Assembly (NCBI GenBank): GCA_009692845.1
Contig: SHYK01000001.1
Coordinates: forward strand, 62,001 to 126,000
Source of the DNA: Chloroflexota bacterium
GTDB lineage: Bacteria; Chloroflexota; UBA6077; SHYK01
Reading direction: 5' to 3'
Length of the DNA stretch: 64,000 nucleotides
Part shown: one piece after another, positions 1 to 8,056 of the stretch
Numbering within the stretch: the stretch's first letter is position 1
Layout: each line of letters opens with the position of its first letter
The notes under the pieces: model-generated
What the model was told of the DNA's origin: nothing
Databases searched by the model: none
What the model saw: the letters and a program-made list of their open reading frames with translations, nothing else
Position numbers and translations under genes: made by a program

Positions 1-1
1 G

Positions 2-190
<189 letters not shown>

Positions 191-194
191 GCCG

Positions 195-701
195 ATGTTG
201 ACGGTCGGGCAGACCATCCGGGTTTGGAAGCTTAAGTTAGGCGTGGAACCGCGAAGCGTCTCCTACGACACAACGGTTGTCGATGTCACGCCCGCAGGCG
301 TGGTTGTCGCTGCGGAGCTCAGCGTGGGCGAATTCGTGGTCGACGGCGTGGCCATCACATGGGGGGACCGCTTCACGGAGTATTACTACCGGGATCGCTG
401 GTTTAACGTCCTCCATGTCGCCTCACCGACGGGTGAGCCCAAGGGTTGGTATTGCAACGTGGCTTTTCCCGCTCAGATCGAAGACTCGGGGATCAGTTTC
501 CTGGATCTCGAGCTCGACCTGTTTGTGCATCCCGATGGCCGAGCCACCGTCTTGGACGAGGACGAATTCGCTGAGCTTGACTTGCCGCCTAACGAGCAGC
601 AGAAGGCGCGCTCTGCGCTCACCGAGCTGCTCGAGCTGGCGTCGAGAGATGCGCTTCCGCGTCCGACGAACTCAGCGTCCTCTCCCGCCCCCCGTATTTG
701 A
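195..701 (+). CDS. DUF402 domain protein
   Basis: The 168-residue product matches the DUF402 pattern seen in FomD-like and Ntdp (nucleoside di- or triphosphate phosphatase) proteins: an aromatic-rich YYYRDRWFNVLH strand, GEPKGWYCNVAFP at about 78-90, then LDLELDLFVHPDG and the acidic LDEDEFAELDL at about 103-130. The acidic residues are those that bind metal in characterised members. The C-terminal 30 residues are low-complexity and probably disordered. It starts 4 bases after ligA and its stop overlaps the TTG start of the transporter behind it, so the three form an operon. Which nucleotide or organophosphate it acts on cannot be told from sequence. Confidence 0.82.
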   Translation: MLTVGQTIRVWKLKLGVEPRSVSYDTTVVDVTPAGVVVAAELSVGEFVVDGVAITWGDRFTEYYYRDRWFNVLHVASPTGEPKGWYCNVAFPAQIEDSGISFLDLELDLFVHPDGRATVLDEDEFAELDLPPNEQQKARSALTELLELASRDALPRPTNSASSPAPRI

Positions 702-1600
702 GGCGCATCGGAGCGCTCCAGACCGAGGGTTTTGCTCGCTGGGCTGCCATCCCGATTGGCGTCGCATCGATCGCGACGTCCTCCATCTTGATTCGACTGA
801 CGACCGCCCCGCCGCTGGTCACGGCCGCCAACCGCTTGCTGCTGGCCTCCGTGCTACTGCTTGGTCTCGCCTTCATCACCCAGCGCCAGGATCTCATGAA
901 GGCTTTCGGCCGGTTCCGATGGCGGATGGTTGGCGCGGGGCTGCTGTTGGCACTGCACTTTGCCATGTGGACGAATGCCCTGTTCCTGACCTCGGTGGCG
1001 AGCGCCGTGTTCCTCATCGACACCCACCCGGCCGTGGTCGCTTTATTGTCCAGGCGAGCGCTGGGCGAGCTGACCAGCCGTCGGGTTTGGCTGGGTATCG
1101 GGTTGACCGCCGTCGGAGGAGCCGCCATCACGGGAGGTGACGTCCCGATCGGCCAGCGCGCGCTACTCGGGGATGCGATGGCGCTGATCGGAGCGCTCGC
1201 TTTCGCGGGCTATCTGGTGATTGGCCGATCGGTGCGTCCGCAGCTCGGGATCGCCGCCTACACGGGAGTGGTCTACGGCTTGGCCGGACTGACGCTTGCG
1301 GCGGCGGTGTTCGTAAGTGGCGGGCTGCTCGACGGGGCCGGCCGCGACTGGCCGGTGTGGCTCGCCCTGGTGCTGGTCCCCACCTTGGGCGGCCATACCG
1401 TGCTGAACTGGACGCTTCGATTTCTCCCGGCTTCGGTGGTGGGCGTTTCTATCCTGGGCGAGCCGGTCGGCGCGACCTTGCTGGCCTGGGTCGTGCTCAA
1501 TGAGACTCCGCCTCGCACGGCGCTATTAGGTGGAAGTCTGATCCTCCTCGGACTGTATATGGCCCTTCGCGCGGGAACCCGGGAGAAGGCCGCGGGTTAA
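698..1600 (+). CDS. EamA/DMT-superfamily membrane transporter
   Basis: The 300-residue protein has about ten hydrophobic segments in two five-helix halves, the EamA (DMT, RhaT/YdcZ-like) layout. The half-repeat is visible as RLTTAPPLVTAANRLLLAS early and WTLRFLPASVVGVSILGEPVGATLLAWVVL late, the latter being the very typical EamA 'ilgEPvga' turn. It acts in the cytoplasmic membrane as a metabolite or drug exporter; substrate unknown. The track start is TTG at 698, overlapping the stop of the DUF402 gene, which suggests translational coupling. An antisense ORF of similar length is a shadow. Confidence 0.88.
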   Translation: MRRIGALQTEGFARWAAIPIGVASIATSSILIRLTTAPPLVTAANRLLLASVLLLGLAFITQRQDLMKAFGRFRWRMVGAGLLLALHFAMWTNALFLTSVASAVFLIDTHPAVVALLSRRALGELTSRRVWLGIGLTAVGGAAITGGDVPIGQRALLGDAMALIGALAFAGYLVIGRSVRPQLGIAAYTGVVYGLAGLTLAAAVFVSGGLLDGAGRDWPVWLALVLVPTLGGHTVLNWTLRFLPASVVGVSILGEPVGATLLAWVVLNETPPRTALLGGSLILLGLYMALRAGTREKAAG

Positions 1601-1656
1601 TGGACTTGGGGTCGATAAACTAAAGAAGACTCTTCGCGTCCGAATGGAGCGAGACA

Positions 1657-2493
1657 ATGTCGGTAGCCGCTCGCCTGCGGCACGTGATTGTGAAGTGGGC
1701 GTTCGCAACCCTGATCGCCTGTAGCTGCGTCATCCCCACGAGTCAGGCATCGAGCACGCAGGTTGGGGCGGTCCAGCGCGAGCCCAAAGATACGTCCGGG
1801 CGGGCCCAGCGGCTGCGTGTGGAAGTCGAAGCGGTGTTCCCCCACGACCGAGGGGCATTTACTGAAGGTCTGGTATTGAGCGATGGCTCGCTCTACGAGA
1901 GTACTGGGCTCAATGGAAGCTCCAGCCTCCGCCAGGTGAACCTGGGCACCGGGCAGGTCGAAAGAGTAGTCGCGCTCGAGCCGGCCCTGTTTGGTGAAGG
2001 GCTCGCCCAGGTGGGTGACCGGTTGATCCAGCTGACCTGGCGGGAAGGTCTGGCCCGGATCTACGACCGGGCCAGCTTCGAGCGAATCGGCGAATTTGCC
2101 TATTCGGGTGAAGGGTGGGGGCTTTGCTACGACGGCCAGCGGCTGGTGATGAGCGATGGCAGCGCCACGCTCTTCTTCCGCGATCCGGATGGCTTCGAGA
2201 TTGTCGGTAGCGTGCGGGTCACGCTGGATGGAGAGCCCATCAACCAGCTCAACGAGCTGGAGTGCGTGGGAGACCAGGTTTACGCCAACGTGTGGCTGAC
2301 GGACCTGATCGTGCGAATCGATGCGGTGAGCGGCCAAGTGGATGCGGTCATTGATGCCTCAGGGTTGCTTACTCGAGACGAGCGCCCGGGCACCGACGTG
2401 CTGAATGGCATCGCCTATGATCCCGAGAAAGACGATTTTCTGATCACCGGAAAGTTTTGGCCGTACCTTTACGAGGTCCGCTTCGTCCCGTGA
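1657..2493 (+). CDS. Glutaminyl-peptide cyclotransferase (Glu_cyclase_2 family), probable lipoprotein
   Basis: The 278-residue product fits the beta-propeller glutaminyl cyclase family, which converts N-terminal glutamine to pyroglutamate. Blocks visible in order: FPHDRGAFTEGLVLSDGSLYESTGLNGSSSLR (about 63-95), LTWREG, GEGWGLCYDG, LNELECVGDQVYANVW and DVLNGIAYDPEKDDFLITGKFWPYLYEV near the end. The N-terminus is a signal sequence whose LIAC at residues 20-23 is a good lipobox, so the enzyme is probably a lipoprotein facing outward. It stands alone: 56 bases from the EamA gene upstream and followed by a GC-rich palindromic intergenic stretch. Confidence 0.9.
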   Translation: MSVAARLRHVIVKWAFATLIACSCVIPTSQASSTQVGAVQREPKDTSGRAQRLRVEVEAVFPHDRGAFTEGLVLSDGSLYESTGLNGSSSLRQVNLGTGQVERVVALEPALFGEGLAQVGDRLIQLTWREGLARIYDRASFERIGEFAYSGEGWGLCYDGQRLVMSDGSATLFFRDPDGFEIVGSVRVTLDGEPINQLNELECVGDQVYANVWLTDLIVRIDAVSGQVDAVIDASGLLTRDERPGTDVLNGIAYDPEKDDFLITGKFWPYLYEVRFVP

Positions 2494-2569
2494 GCCGAAT
2501 GGGCGGCTCGCCTGCATGCGCGCGAGGGCAACTCAGTTGCCTCGCAAGGAAATCGCGGGCTTGGAGGTC

Positions 2570-2690
2570 GGGGGTCGGAGATCTCGGGCCGTAGGCCCCG
2601 CGGGTGTTCGGGAACCCGGAAGGTCCCGGGCCGTAGGCTCGCGGGGATCAGGGGGCGCAGCCCCCTGTTGAGATGGGCGGGAGGATGGTC
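2570..2690. repeat. GC-rich palindromic intergenic repeats
   Basis: Several short inverted repeats lie side by side downstream of the glutaminyl cyclase gene: GGGCCGTAGGCCC-like units (twice), TTCGGGAACCCGGAA and CAGGGGGCGCAGCCCCCTG. The same style of unit returns at about 14.4, 14.95, 15.9 and 26.4 kb, always between genes. They could end transcription or be REP-like; no T-tract follows, so a terminator role is unproven. Confidence 0.6.
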
Positions 2691-2700
2691 CTTCCTCACT

Positions 2701-2937
2701 CTACTTGAGTGAGATGATCCAGGCGCAGGCGGCGGCCAGGCCCAATGTGGCCAGTGCCATCGCCAGGCGCTGGCTGGGCTCCATCGCTACACTCTGCATG
2801 GCCAGAAGCAGGATGGCCACCATGGCTGGGCCGAGAACGGCGAAGAGGGCCAGTGCTGGATGAACTGCCCAAAATCCCCACATGCGTCGCCCGGGGGTCT
2901 CAGGGGGAGAAGCGGCGGGATCGCGGTCGATGCTCAT
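2701..2937 (-). CDS. Small two-helix membrane protein, unknown function
   Basis: The 78-residue ORF has a short charged, proline-rich N-terminus (about 20 residues) followed by two hydrophobic segments, WAVHPALALFAVLGPAMVAILLLAMQSV and LAMALATLGLAAACAWII, ending in a lysine. I do not recognise the family. It is read towards the glutaminyl cyclase and is divergent from tRNA-Leu, whose promoter region it shares. The hydrophobic pattern and a short leader behind TATTAT/TATAGA-like bases make it plausible as a gene, but two overlapping ORFs on other frames mean it could be chance. Confidence 0.5.
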   Translation of the reverse strand: MSIDRDPAASPPETPGRRMWGFWAVHPALALFAVLGPAMVAILLLAMQSVAMEPSQRLAMALATLGLAAACAWIISLK

Positions 2938-2947
2938 AAAGGGACTC

Positions 2948-2953
2948 TATAAT
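2948..2953 (+). promoter_or_regulatory. Putative -10 box (TATAAT) of the tRNA-Leu/tRNA-Val unit
   Basis: A perfect TATAAT lies 25 bases before the first base of tRNA-Leu. No good -35 is visible at 16-18 bases upstream (GTCGAT region). The same AT-rich patch may serve the divergent small membrane protein. Confidence 0.5.
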
Positions 2954-2978
2954 AATCACTGCGCTCAGGCGCGGTCGA

Positions 2979-3061
2979 GCCCCGGTGGTGGAATTGGTAT
3001 ACACGGCAGTTTGAGGGGCTGTGGACGAAAGTCCGTGCGGGTTCGAGTCCCGCCCGGGGCA
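2979..3061 (+). tRNA. tRNA-Leu (anticodon GAG)
   Basis: Acceptor strands GCCCCGG and CCGGGGC pair fully, the T arm is CGGGTTCGAGTCCCG, and the anticodon loop TTGAGGG gives GAG. A long variable arm (class II) is present, as expected for leucine. Discriminator A is at 3061; CCA is not encoded in full. Confidence 0.95.
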
Positions 3062-3066
3062 CCTCA

Positions 3067-3139
3067 GGGCGAATAGCTCAGCTGGGAGAGCATCCGGTTT
3101 ACACCCGGAAGGTCACAGGTTCGAGCCCTGTTTCGCCCA
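3067..3139 (+). tRNA. tRNA-Val (anticodon TAC)
   Basis: Acceptor GGGCGAA pairs with TTCGCCC, the D arm is AGCTCAGCTGGGAGAGC, the anticodon stem TCCGG/CCGGA encloses TTTACAC giving TAC, and the T arm is ACAGGTTCGAGCCCTGT. It follows tRNA-Leu by 5 bases, so both come from one transcript. Confidence 0.95.
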
Positions 3140-3160
3140 CCCCAATGTCAGGCACGAAAG

Positions 3161-3185
3161 CCCCCTGGAGGGGGGTGTTTGTTGT
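3161..3185 (+). terminator. Possible terminator after the tRNA pair
   Basis: CCCCC-TGGA-GGGGG forms a short GC stem and is followed by the T-rich TGTTTGTTGT. It sits about 20 bases after tRNA-Val. The stem is only 5 bp, so confidence is moderate. Confidence 0.5.
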
Positions 3186-3329
3186 CCAGGGCCAGGCTTC
3201 TGGATAATTGTTCACCATGGCACCTCCAACACGCCGCGGCACAATCTCGCGGGTGACCAGTAGACCGCCGCGGCGCAGCATCTGCGCGACCTCGCGTGGC
3301 TGCGTCGTGTCCGCGGCTAACGCGCGGCG

Positions 3330-3587
3330 ATGGCGAAGGTCTGCCGTCCCCCCCTCTCCTCGAAACTCTGGTACGGGATGCCCGCGTATGCCAAGGACGG
3401 CAAAGTCGTCTGCTTATTCCATCGCGCAGACAAGTTCAAGGCGAGGCGCGCGACGTTGGGTTTCAGCGACGAGGCGAACCTCGACGAAGGCGCCGGGTGA
3501 CCGACATCCTTCGCTCTGACAGAGTTGACCGCCGCCGACGAGGCAAGGATCGGCGCGCTTGTGAAGAAAGCGTGCGCTGAGGACTGA
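3330..3587 (+). pseudogene. Broken DUF1801 (YdhG-like) gene with an in-frame TGA
   Basis: One frame reads [19 protein letters not shown], then [27 protein letters not shown], a TGA at 3498-3500, and continues without shift as PTSFALTELTAADEARIGALVKKACAED before a final TGA at 3585. This is the C-terminal two thirds of a DUF1801 protein, in which the residue at the TGA is normally tryptophan (..WPTSFAL). So a TGG-to-TGA change interrupts the gene. The family's N-terminal helix is not recoverable in this frame upstream of 3330 (a TAA lies at 3318). I read it as a decaying remnant; DUF1801 proteins are small and of uncertain function. Confidence 0.72.
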
Positions 3588-3599
3588 GCTCGACACCGG

Positions 3600-3617
3600 G
3601 ACCCGCCTAGGCGGGTC
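3600..3617. terminator. Perfect inverted repeat between convergent units
   Basis: GACCCGCCTAGGCGGGTC is a perfect 18-base palindrome lying between the end of the DUF1801 remnant and the 3' end of the minus-strand oxidoreductase. No T-tract follows on either strand, so it may be a weak bidirectional stop or a decayed one. Confidence 0.35.
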
Positions 3618-3691
3618 GGTCTGAGCGGTCCCGACGGGCTTCTCGGACGACCGAATGGACGTTAAACTCACGACACTGATATCCGGGTGGA

Positions 3692-4651
3692 TTAGACGAC
3701 CAGCACGACCTTTCCCTGGTGACCGGGTTCCATGACGAGCTCGTGGGCGCGAGCCGCGTTCGCCAGAGGAATCTCCGCCCCAATGATCGGTCGCAGGCTG
3801 CCGTTGCGGAGTCCCTCCCCGAGGGCGACATGGATGTCGGCCATCTCCGCGGGGGTGGCGTGGTTGAGCAGCATGCCGCGAACGTCCGCGTTCTTGTTCA
3901 TGATGGCGCGCGGGGTGATTTCCAGATTGCCGCGGCTGCCGATGATGACGACGCGGCCGTTCATAGCGATGGCGCCGAGGTCTTTCTGGAGGTTCACGTT
4001 GGCGAGCATCTCGAGGATGATGTCGACGCCGCGGCCGCCCGTGAGCTCGACGAGGCGATCCAGATAGTCGGGGCTCGTGTGGTCCAGCGCGTGGTGGGCG
4101 CCCTGATCCCGCACGAGCTGCCGGCCGGTCTCGGTGCCGGCGGTGCCGAACACGGTGAGGCCGTGAGCTCGGGCGATCTGAACCGCGCCGATGCCCACCC
4201 CGCCGCTGGCGCCGTGGACCAGTACGCTTTCCCCGGAGCGAGCCTGGCCGCGATTGATGAGTGCGTGGTAGGCCGTAGCGTAGGGCACATTCATCGCTGC
4301 GCCCTGAGTGAAGGTCACGTTGTCCGGCAGCGGGTGGGCATTGGCCTCGTCACACACGCAGAGCTCGGCGTATGCACCCGCGGCCCCGCCCACATAGACC
4401 CGGTCGCCGATCTTGAATCTCGAGACGCTCGCCCCAACCGCTTCGACAACCCCCGCGGCATCCCCGCCCGGGGTGTAAGGGAGCTTCGGGCCACGGTTAT
4501 CCGTGTTCGCGCGCATGTAGGTCTCAACCGGGTTGACGCCGATGGCGTGGTTTCGGAGGAGAAGCTGGTTGGGGCCGGGGACAGGGGTGGGGACTTCTTC
4601 CAGTTTCAGGACCGATGGGCCGCCGTACTGGGAAACGCGAATGGCTTTCAT
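3692..4651 (-). CDS. NADPH:quinone oxidoreductase, zeta-crystallin type (MDR superfamily)
   Basis: The 319 residues match the zinc-free medium-chain reductase family: MKAIRVSQYGGPSVLKLEEV at the N-terminus, GVNPVETYMR, PGGDAAGVVEAVG, then the nucleotide-binding VLVHGASGGVGIGAVQIA (about 143-160) and a GNLEIT/AHELV region before the KVVLVV end. The AxxGxxG-type loop binds NADPH; the zinc-ligand cysteines of alcohol dehydrogenases are absent. It reduces quinones or enone-type compounds by one hydride. A second paralogue lies at 7.1 kb on the other strand. It stands alone, divergent from the UPF0178 gene. Confidence 0.9.
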   Translation of the reverse strand: MKAIRVSQYGGPSVLKLEEVPTPVPGPNQLLLRNHAIGVNPVETYMRANTDNRGPKLPYTPGGDAAGVVEAVGASVSRFKIGDRVYVGGAAGAYAELCVCDEANAHPLPDNVTFTQGAAMNVPYATAYHALINRGQARSGESVLVHGASGGVGIGAVQIARAHGLTVFGTAGTETGRQLVRDQGAHHALDHTSPDYLDRLVELTGGRGVDIILEMLANVNLQKDLGAIAMNGRVVIIGSRGNLEITPRAIMNKNADVRGMLLNHATPAEMADIHVALGEGLRNGSLRPIIGAEIPLANAARAHELVMEPGHQGKVVLVV

Positions 4652-4760
4652 CCTGACTCCATCATCGAATAGTGCTCAGCCAAGGCGACCGCGCCCACCT
4701 CGCCGGGGATGGTATCCTGCCGACCCATGGCGAGCCATGGTGCCCTGAGGAGACACGAGC

Positions 4761-5231
4761 CTGCCGATCAAGATATGGGTCGACGCCGACGCCCTGCCGA
4801 CCGAGATCAAGGAGATCATCCTGCGCGCCTCTCGCCGGCTGAGTGTCGAGACCGTCTTCGTCGCCAACAAGAACGTCTGGGTCGGTAACGATCCGCTCGT
4901 CTCGTTCGTGCGCGTGACCGAGGGGGCGGACGTTGCCGATGACTACATCGTCGAGGCCAGCACCCTCGGCGATCTCTGCGTCACCGCTGACATCCCCCTG
5001 GTCTCGCGTCTGGTCGACCAGGGCTTGATTGTGATCGACCCGCGCGGCGATGTCTACTCCGCGGAGAGCATCGGCGAGCGCCTCTCCATTCGCGACTTCA
5101 TGGCCGACCTCCGCGGCGCTGGCGTTCAGACGGGCGGCCCGCCGGCGTTCAGCCCCCAGGCTAAGCAGAGATTCGCTTCGACCCTGGACCGCGAGTTGAC
5201 TAGAGCTGTGCGCTCGGCTGGTGGTACTTAA
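4761..5231 (+). CDS. UPF0178 (YaiI/YqxD, DUF188) protein with CTG start
   Basis: The ORF track begins at an internal ATG (4908), but the frame upstream encodes PIKIWVDADALPTEIKEIIL, the family's start, with the conserved DAD near the N-terminus. The in-frame stop TGA at 4746 leaves only GGA GAC ACG AGC CTG before this, so translation must begin at CTG 4761 (or ACG 4755); GAGGAG sits about 8-9 bases upstream of CTG. Full length is then 156 residues, normal for the family. Later motifs ADDYIVEAS, LCVTADIPLVSRL and ERLSIRDFMADLR agree. The fold is PIN/NYN-like and suggests a nuclease, but no activity is established. Confidence 0.88.
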   Translation: MPIKIWVDADALPTEIKEIILRASRRLSVETVFVANKNVWVGNDPLVSFVRVTEGADVADDYIVEASTLGDLCVTADIPLVSRLVDQGLIVIDPRGDVYSAESIGERLSIRDFMADLRGAGVQTGGPPAFSPQAKQRFASTLDRELTRAVRSAGGT

Positions 5232-5544
5232 GACCGTCGCGGCGCCTGGATCGGCCTCTGAAACGGATGCAATGGAGGCATGGCGAGCCATCAACATGTT
5301 TCATATGGAAGACGCGACCCTCCAGGAGGAGTGCTCCCCTATCTACAACGACAATCTGATCGAGTACTGCAGCGTTGCGCCGGACCACATTTACGGAATC
5401 TGCCTGCTGTCCGCTTACGATATAGACGGGCATGGACGGAAAGCTGCGCAAGGTGTTCTGGGATGACCTAGATGGCCTTATTGAAGGATGCGAACCGATA
5501 GCCCGCTGATCCCGGATCCGAACGATAGCGCGAAGGTGACGGAA
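5232..5544. other. Intergenic stretch with no convincing gene
   Basis: An 81-codon plus-strand ORF (5221-5466) overlaps the UPF0178 end and has no family I recognise; its composition is less GC-rich than its neighbours. Nothing else is visible before the strong terminator at 5545. Confidence 0.5.
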
Positions 5545-5591
5545 GAAGAAGAGGCCCCCTTTCTCGAAGCGAGAAAGGGGGCCTCTTCTTC
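5545..5591. terminator. Strong bidirectional terminator (22-bp perfect stem)
   Basis: GAAGAAGAGGCCCCCTTTCTCG and its exact complement flank a 3-base AAG loop. The ends give CTTCTTC on both strands. It lies directly after the stop of the minus-strand aldolase gene at 5599 and would also stop plus-strand reads. Confidence 0.85.
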
Positions 5592-5598
5592 GCTTGTA

Positions 5599-6420
5599 CT
5601 AGATTCGGCTACCCAGTCGGTCCTCCGCTTCGGCGACGTAGTCGCGCCAGCTTGCCAACATGCCTTCGGTGCCGCCCGCACTGCCTCTCCGACGACGGCC
5701 GGTTTCGGTGGGTTGTTCTGTTCGGTTGCCCCAGGTACTCGCGGGCAGGGGCTGCGGGGTGCCGATCCGATAGGCGTCGACCATAGTCTCGCAAAGGATC
5801 TCGAGAGCGAGGGCGTTCATCGTGCTCCGCTCGATGCAATCGCCGGCCGATGCGATGCCATGCCCGGTCATGAGGGCGACGTTGTGGTTACCCATGGTTT
5901 CGGCGAAGGCCTCGCCTTGCTCCGGGGTGCCAATCGTGCGCGCATCCGGATAAATCGGCACGCCATCGCGTGCGAGATCGGCTCCCGGCCGATAGGGCCC
6001 ATAGGCCGAGACGATCGGCTTTCCGGTAATGGTCAGCAGCACGGCGTGCTTCGGGTGTACGTGCACCACACTCATCACGTCGGGCCGCGCCTTGTAAATC
6101 CAGATATGGAGAAAGCTCTCGCTGGGTGGCTGGAGATCGTCCGGGCCGTCCACCATGTCCGCGTCCCAGTTCACCTTTACGATGTCGCGGGCGGCGGTGT
6201 GGCGGAGCCCAACCTGTCCGGGGCCCTTCCCCTTGATCAGCATGGTGTCATCTTCCATGCGGTAGCTCACGTGGCCATGGGCGCCATCCGTCATGTTGAA
6301 GCCGGCTAGCACCCGACAAGCCTGGGCCAAGCTCTCGGCGATCTCTCGCTCTCGGTAGAACCCCATCGCTGCGTCCTCCTCGTAAGCTTTCTGGTCGCGA
6401 GACATCCACGCCGTCATCAA
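5599..6420 (-). CDS. Class II aldolase/adducin family protein
   Basis: The 273-residue protein has the class II aldolase fold: N-terminal helices REIAESLAQACRVLAGFNMTDGAHGHVSYR, the phosphate/substrate loop MLIKGKGPGQVG, the glutamate-bearing PPSESFLHIWIYKARPDVMSVVHVHPKHAV whose HxH supplies zinc ligands, and the third histidine in NVALMTGHGIASAG. Members are L-fuculose-phosphate or ribulose-phosphate aldolases/epimerases, or decarboxylases; the EGxP-free loop and long C-terminus do not decide which. Start may be the internal Met of MGFYRERE. No partner gene is adjacent and a strong terminator follows, so it is a single-gene unit. Confidence 0.85.
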   Translation of the reverse strand: MMTAWMSRDQKAYEEDAAMGFYREREIAESLAQACRVLAGFNMTDGAHGHVSYRMEDDTMLIKGKGPGQVGLRHTAARDIVKVNWDADMVDGPDDLQPPSESFLHIWIYKARPDVMSVVHVHPKHAVLLTITGKPIVSAYGPYRPGADLARDGVPIYPDARTIGTPEQGEAFAETMGNHNVALMTGHGIASAGDCIERSTMNALALEILCETMVDAYRIGTPQPLPASTWGNRTEQPTETGRRRRGSAGGTEGMLASWRDYVAEAEDRLGSRI

Positions 6421-6872
6421 GGAGCTCGGCGAGGGCGGACCGTCTTGGTTATGCTCCCCGCAGATGGCGACGGACTGTCACGCAGGGACTTCCGGATCTG
6501 GGACCCGATTGTGATTCTTTCAGGTCCGCGAGTCAATCGAATGTGCGCGTCCGGGTCTTAACGCGCGGGGTCAGGAAACGGGAATCTTGTACGAGGCCAG
6601 CCTGACCTTTAGCCGCGGCCGTGGCGAAAGAGAGGGCACTTACGCGACCTTGCTGGGGCAGAACATGCTCGCCATCGTTCGTTGGGTCGCTGTGACCGGA
6701 ATGCGGGAGCGGACTGATCGAAGGCGTGTTCGTGCCTGTGTCGGATACAATCCACGGTTCGGGGGACAGGAGCGGACGGGGCAACGCCAACGCGGGACTT
6801 GCCCCGGAGGGTTTGGTCCGAGCCCCATTCGCCCACCTGTGGGACGGCCAATGCGCCGATCTCCCAATTCTT
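6421..6872. other. Intergenic region upstream of tRNA-Phe, no gene seen
   Basis: ORFs listed here run through the tRNA or lack any family pattern on either strand. A GGATACAAT sequence near 6741 resembles a -10 box but is about 130 bases from the tRNA. I see nothing else. Confidence 0.5.
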
Positions 6873-6945
6873 GCCGAGGTAGCTCAGTCGGTAGAGCACG
6901 CGACTGAAAATCGCGGTGTCGGCGGTTCAATCCCGCCCCTCGGCA
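6873..6945 (+). tRNA. tRNA-Phe (anticodon GAA)
   Basis: Acceptor GCCGAGG pairs with CCTCGGC, D arm AGCTCAGTCGGTAGAGC, anticodon stem CGCGA/TCGCG around CTGAAAA giving GAA, and T arm GGCGGTTCAATCCCGCC. CCA is not encoded in full after discriminator A. Confidence 0.95.
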
Positions 6946-7129
6946 CCCAAAAAACTAACCAGCCTGCCGTCCACCGTCGACCGCCGTCCTGGTGGGCCTG
7001 TGGCTGGGACGCCCGAGGCCAGTCGCTGGTCTTCTGAGGTCCACCGCCTCGCCCCCCACTATTTTGATGATGCCCCGATTCCGTGGTCGGGGCCGAATAG
7101 GGACCTACGACGAGAAGAGGGGGAGCACC

Positions 7130-8056
7130 ATGGCCGAACAAACGATGAAAGCGATCCGTTTCCACGAGAACGGCGGCGCTGAGGTCCTGGTACTTGAAGA
7201 TGCGCCTCGCCCGGCGCCGGGTGAAGGCGAGGTGCTCGTCCGGGTGCACGCGGCCGGGGTGAATCCGGTGGACTCGGCCATCCGTCGGGGCAGCTTCGGA
7301 TCGGCGACCCTACCCGGCACACCCGGGCTGGACCTGGCCGGCGTGGTCGAAGCGGTTGGACCCGGGGTGACGGCCTTCGCACCTGGCCAGATGGTGTTTG
7401 GAAATGGGCGGGGCTGCTACGCGGAGTACGCACTCGCATCTGCGGCGGCACTTGCACTCAAGCCCGCCAATGTCAGCTTCGATGAGGCGGGGTCAGTTGG
7501 CGTGGGAGCGCGCACCGCCTGGGGCGGCCTGTTCGAGGTCGGAGGATTGCAGGCCGGACAGCGACTCCTGGTGCACGGCGCAGCGGGCGGAGTGGGTATC
7601 TACGCGGTCCAACTGGGCAAGTGGAAGGGCGCCGAGGTTGTTGGAACTGCTTCCGCGGCCAATTTCGATCTGGTCCGCTCCCTGGGAGCCGACACGGTCA
7701 TCGACTACAACGCGACACGGTTCGAGACCATGGTCGAGGATGCCGATATGGTGTTCGATACGGTCGGCCGCGAGACTCAGGAGCGATCCTGGCAGGTGTT
7801 GAAGCCGGGCGGAATCCTGGTCGCTATCACGGGCCGCCCATCCGAAGAGATGGCCCAGCAGCACCGCGTCCGGCTCGGACGGGTCGGGCCGACGTCGGCG
7901 CCGCCAGATGTCATGCAGCGCATCGCGGAGCTGCTCGAAAAGGGCCTCCTGCGCACCGTCATCCGCAAGGTTTTCCCTCTGTCTGAAGCGCGCGAGGCAC
8001 AGATCCTGAGCGAGACCGGCCATGGAGCTGGGCGCATCGTGCTCCACGTCAATTAG
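7130..8056 (+). CDS. Medium-chain quinone oxidoreductase-like protein
   Basis: The track start at 6992 is too early; ATG 7130 lies behind GAGGGGGAGC and begins MAEQTMKAIRFHENGGAEVL, the family start, giving 308 residues. Motifs: GVNPVDSAIRRG, PGLDLAGVVEAVGPGV, RLLVHGAAGGVGIYAVQLGKWKGAEVVGT (cofactor loop at about 140-168), SLGADTVIDYN, and VFPLSEAREAQ before the GRIVLHVN end. It is an NADPH-dependent, zinc-free MDR enzyme related to but distinct from the one at 3.7 kb. It is probably transcribed alone; the 5' region contains tRNA-Phe about 180 bases upstream. Confidence 0.9.
   Translation: MAEQTMKAIRFHENGGAEVLVLEDAPRPAPGEGEVLVRVHAAGVNPVDSAIRRGSFGSATLPGTPGLDLAGVVEAVGPGVTAFAPGQMVFGNGRGCYAEYALASAAALALKPANVSFDEAGSVGVGARTAWGGLFEVGGLQAGQRLLVHGAAGGVGIYAVQLGKWKGAEVVGTASAANFDLVRSLGADTVIDYNATRFETMVEDADMVFDTVGRETQERSWQVLKPGGILVAITGRPSEEMAQQHRVRLGRVGPTSAPPDVMQRIAELLEKGLLRTVIRKVFPLSEAREAQILSETGHGAGRIVLHVN

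Noticed and set aside
3099-3281. Minus-strand ORF ending in GETGLEPVTFRV
   Set aside because: The tail is the antisense translation of tRNA-Val, a common false ORF; no family match in the rest.
3719-4672. 317-codon plus-strand ORF over the 3.7-4.65 kb oxidoreductase
   Set aside because: Exact antisense of the MDR gene; only the minus frame shows cofactor motifs.
5221-5466. 81-codon ORF after the UPF0178 gene
   Set aside because: Overlaps the real gene end, has no recognised family and no good ribosome site.
6726-7037. Plus-strand ORF through tRNA-Phe (AQSVEHATENRGVGGSIPPLG)
   Set aside because: This is a reading of the tRNA itself, not protein-coding sequence.
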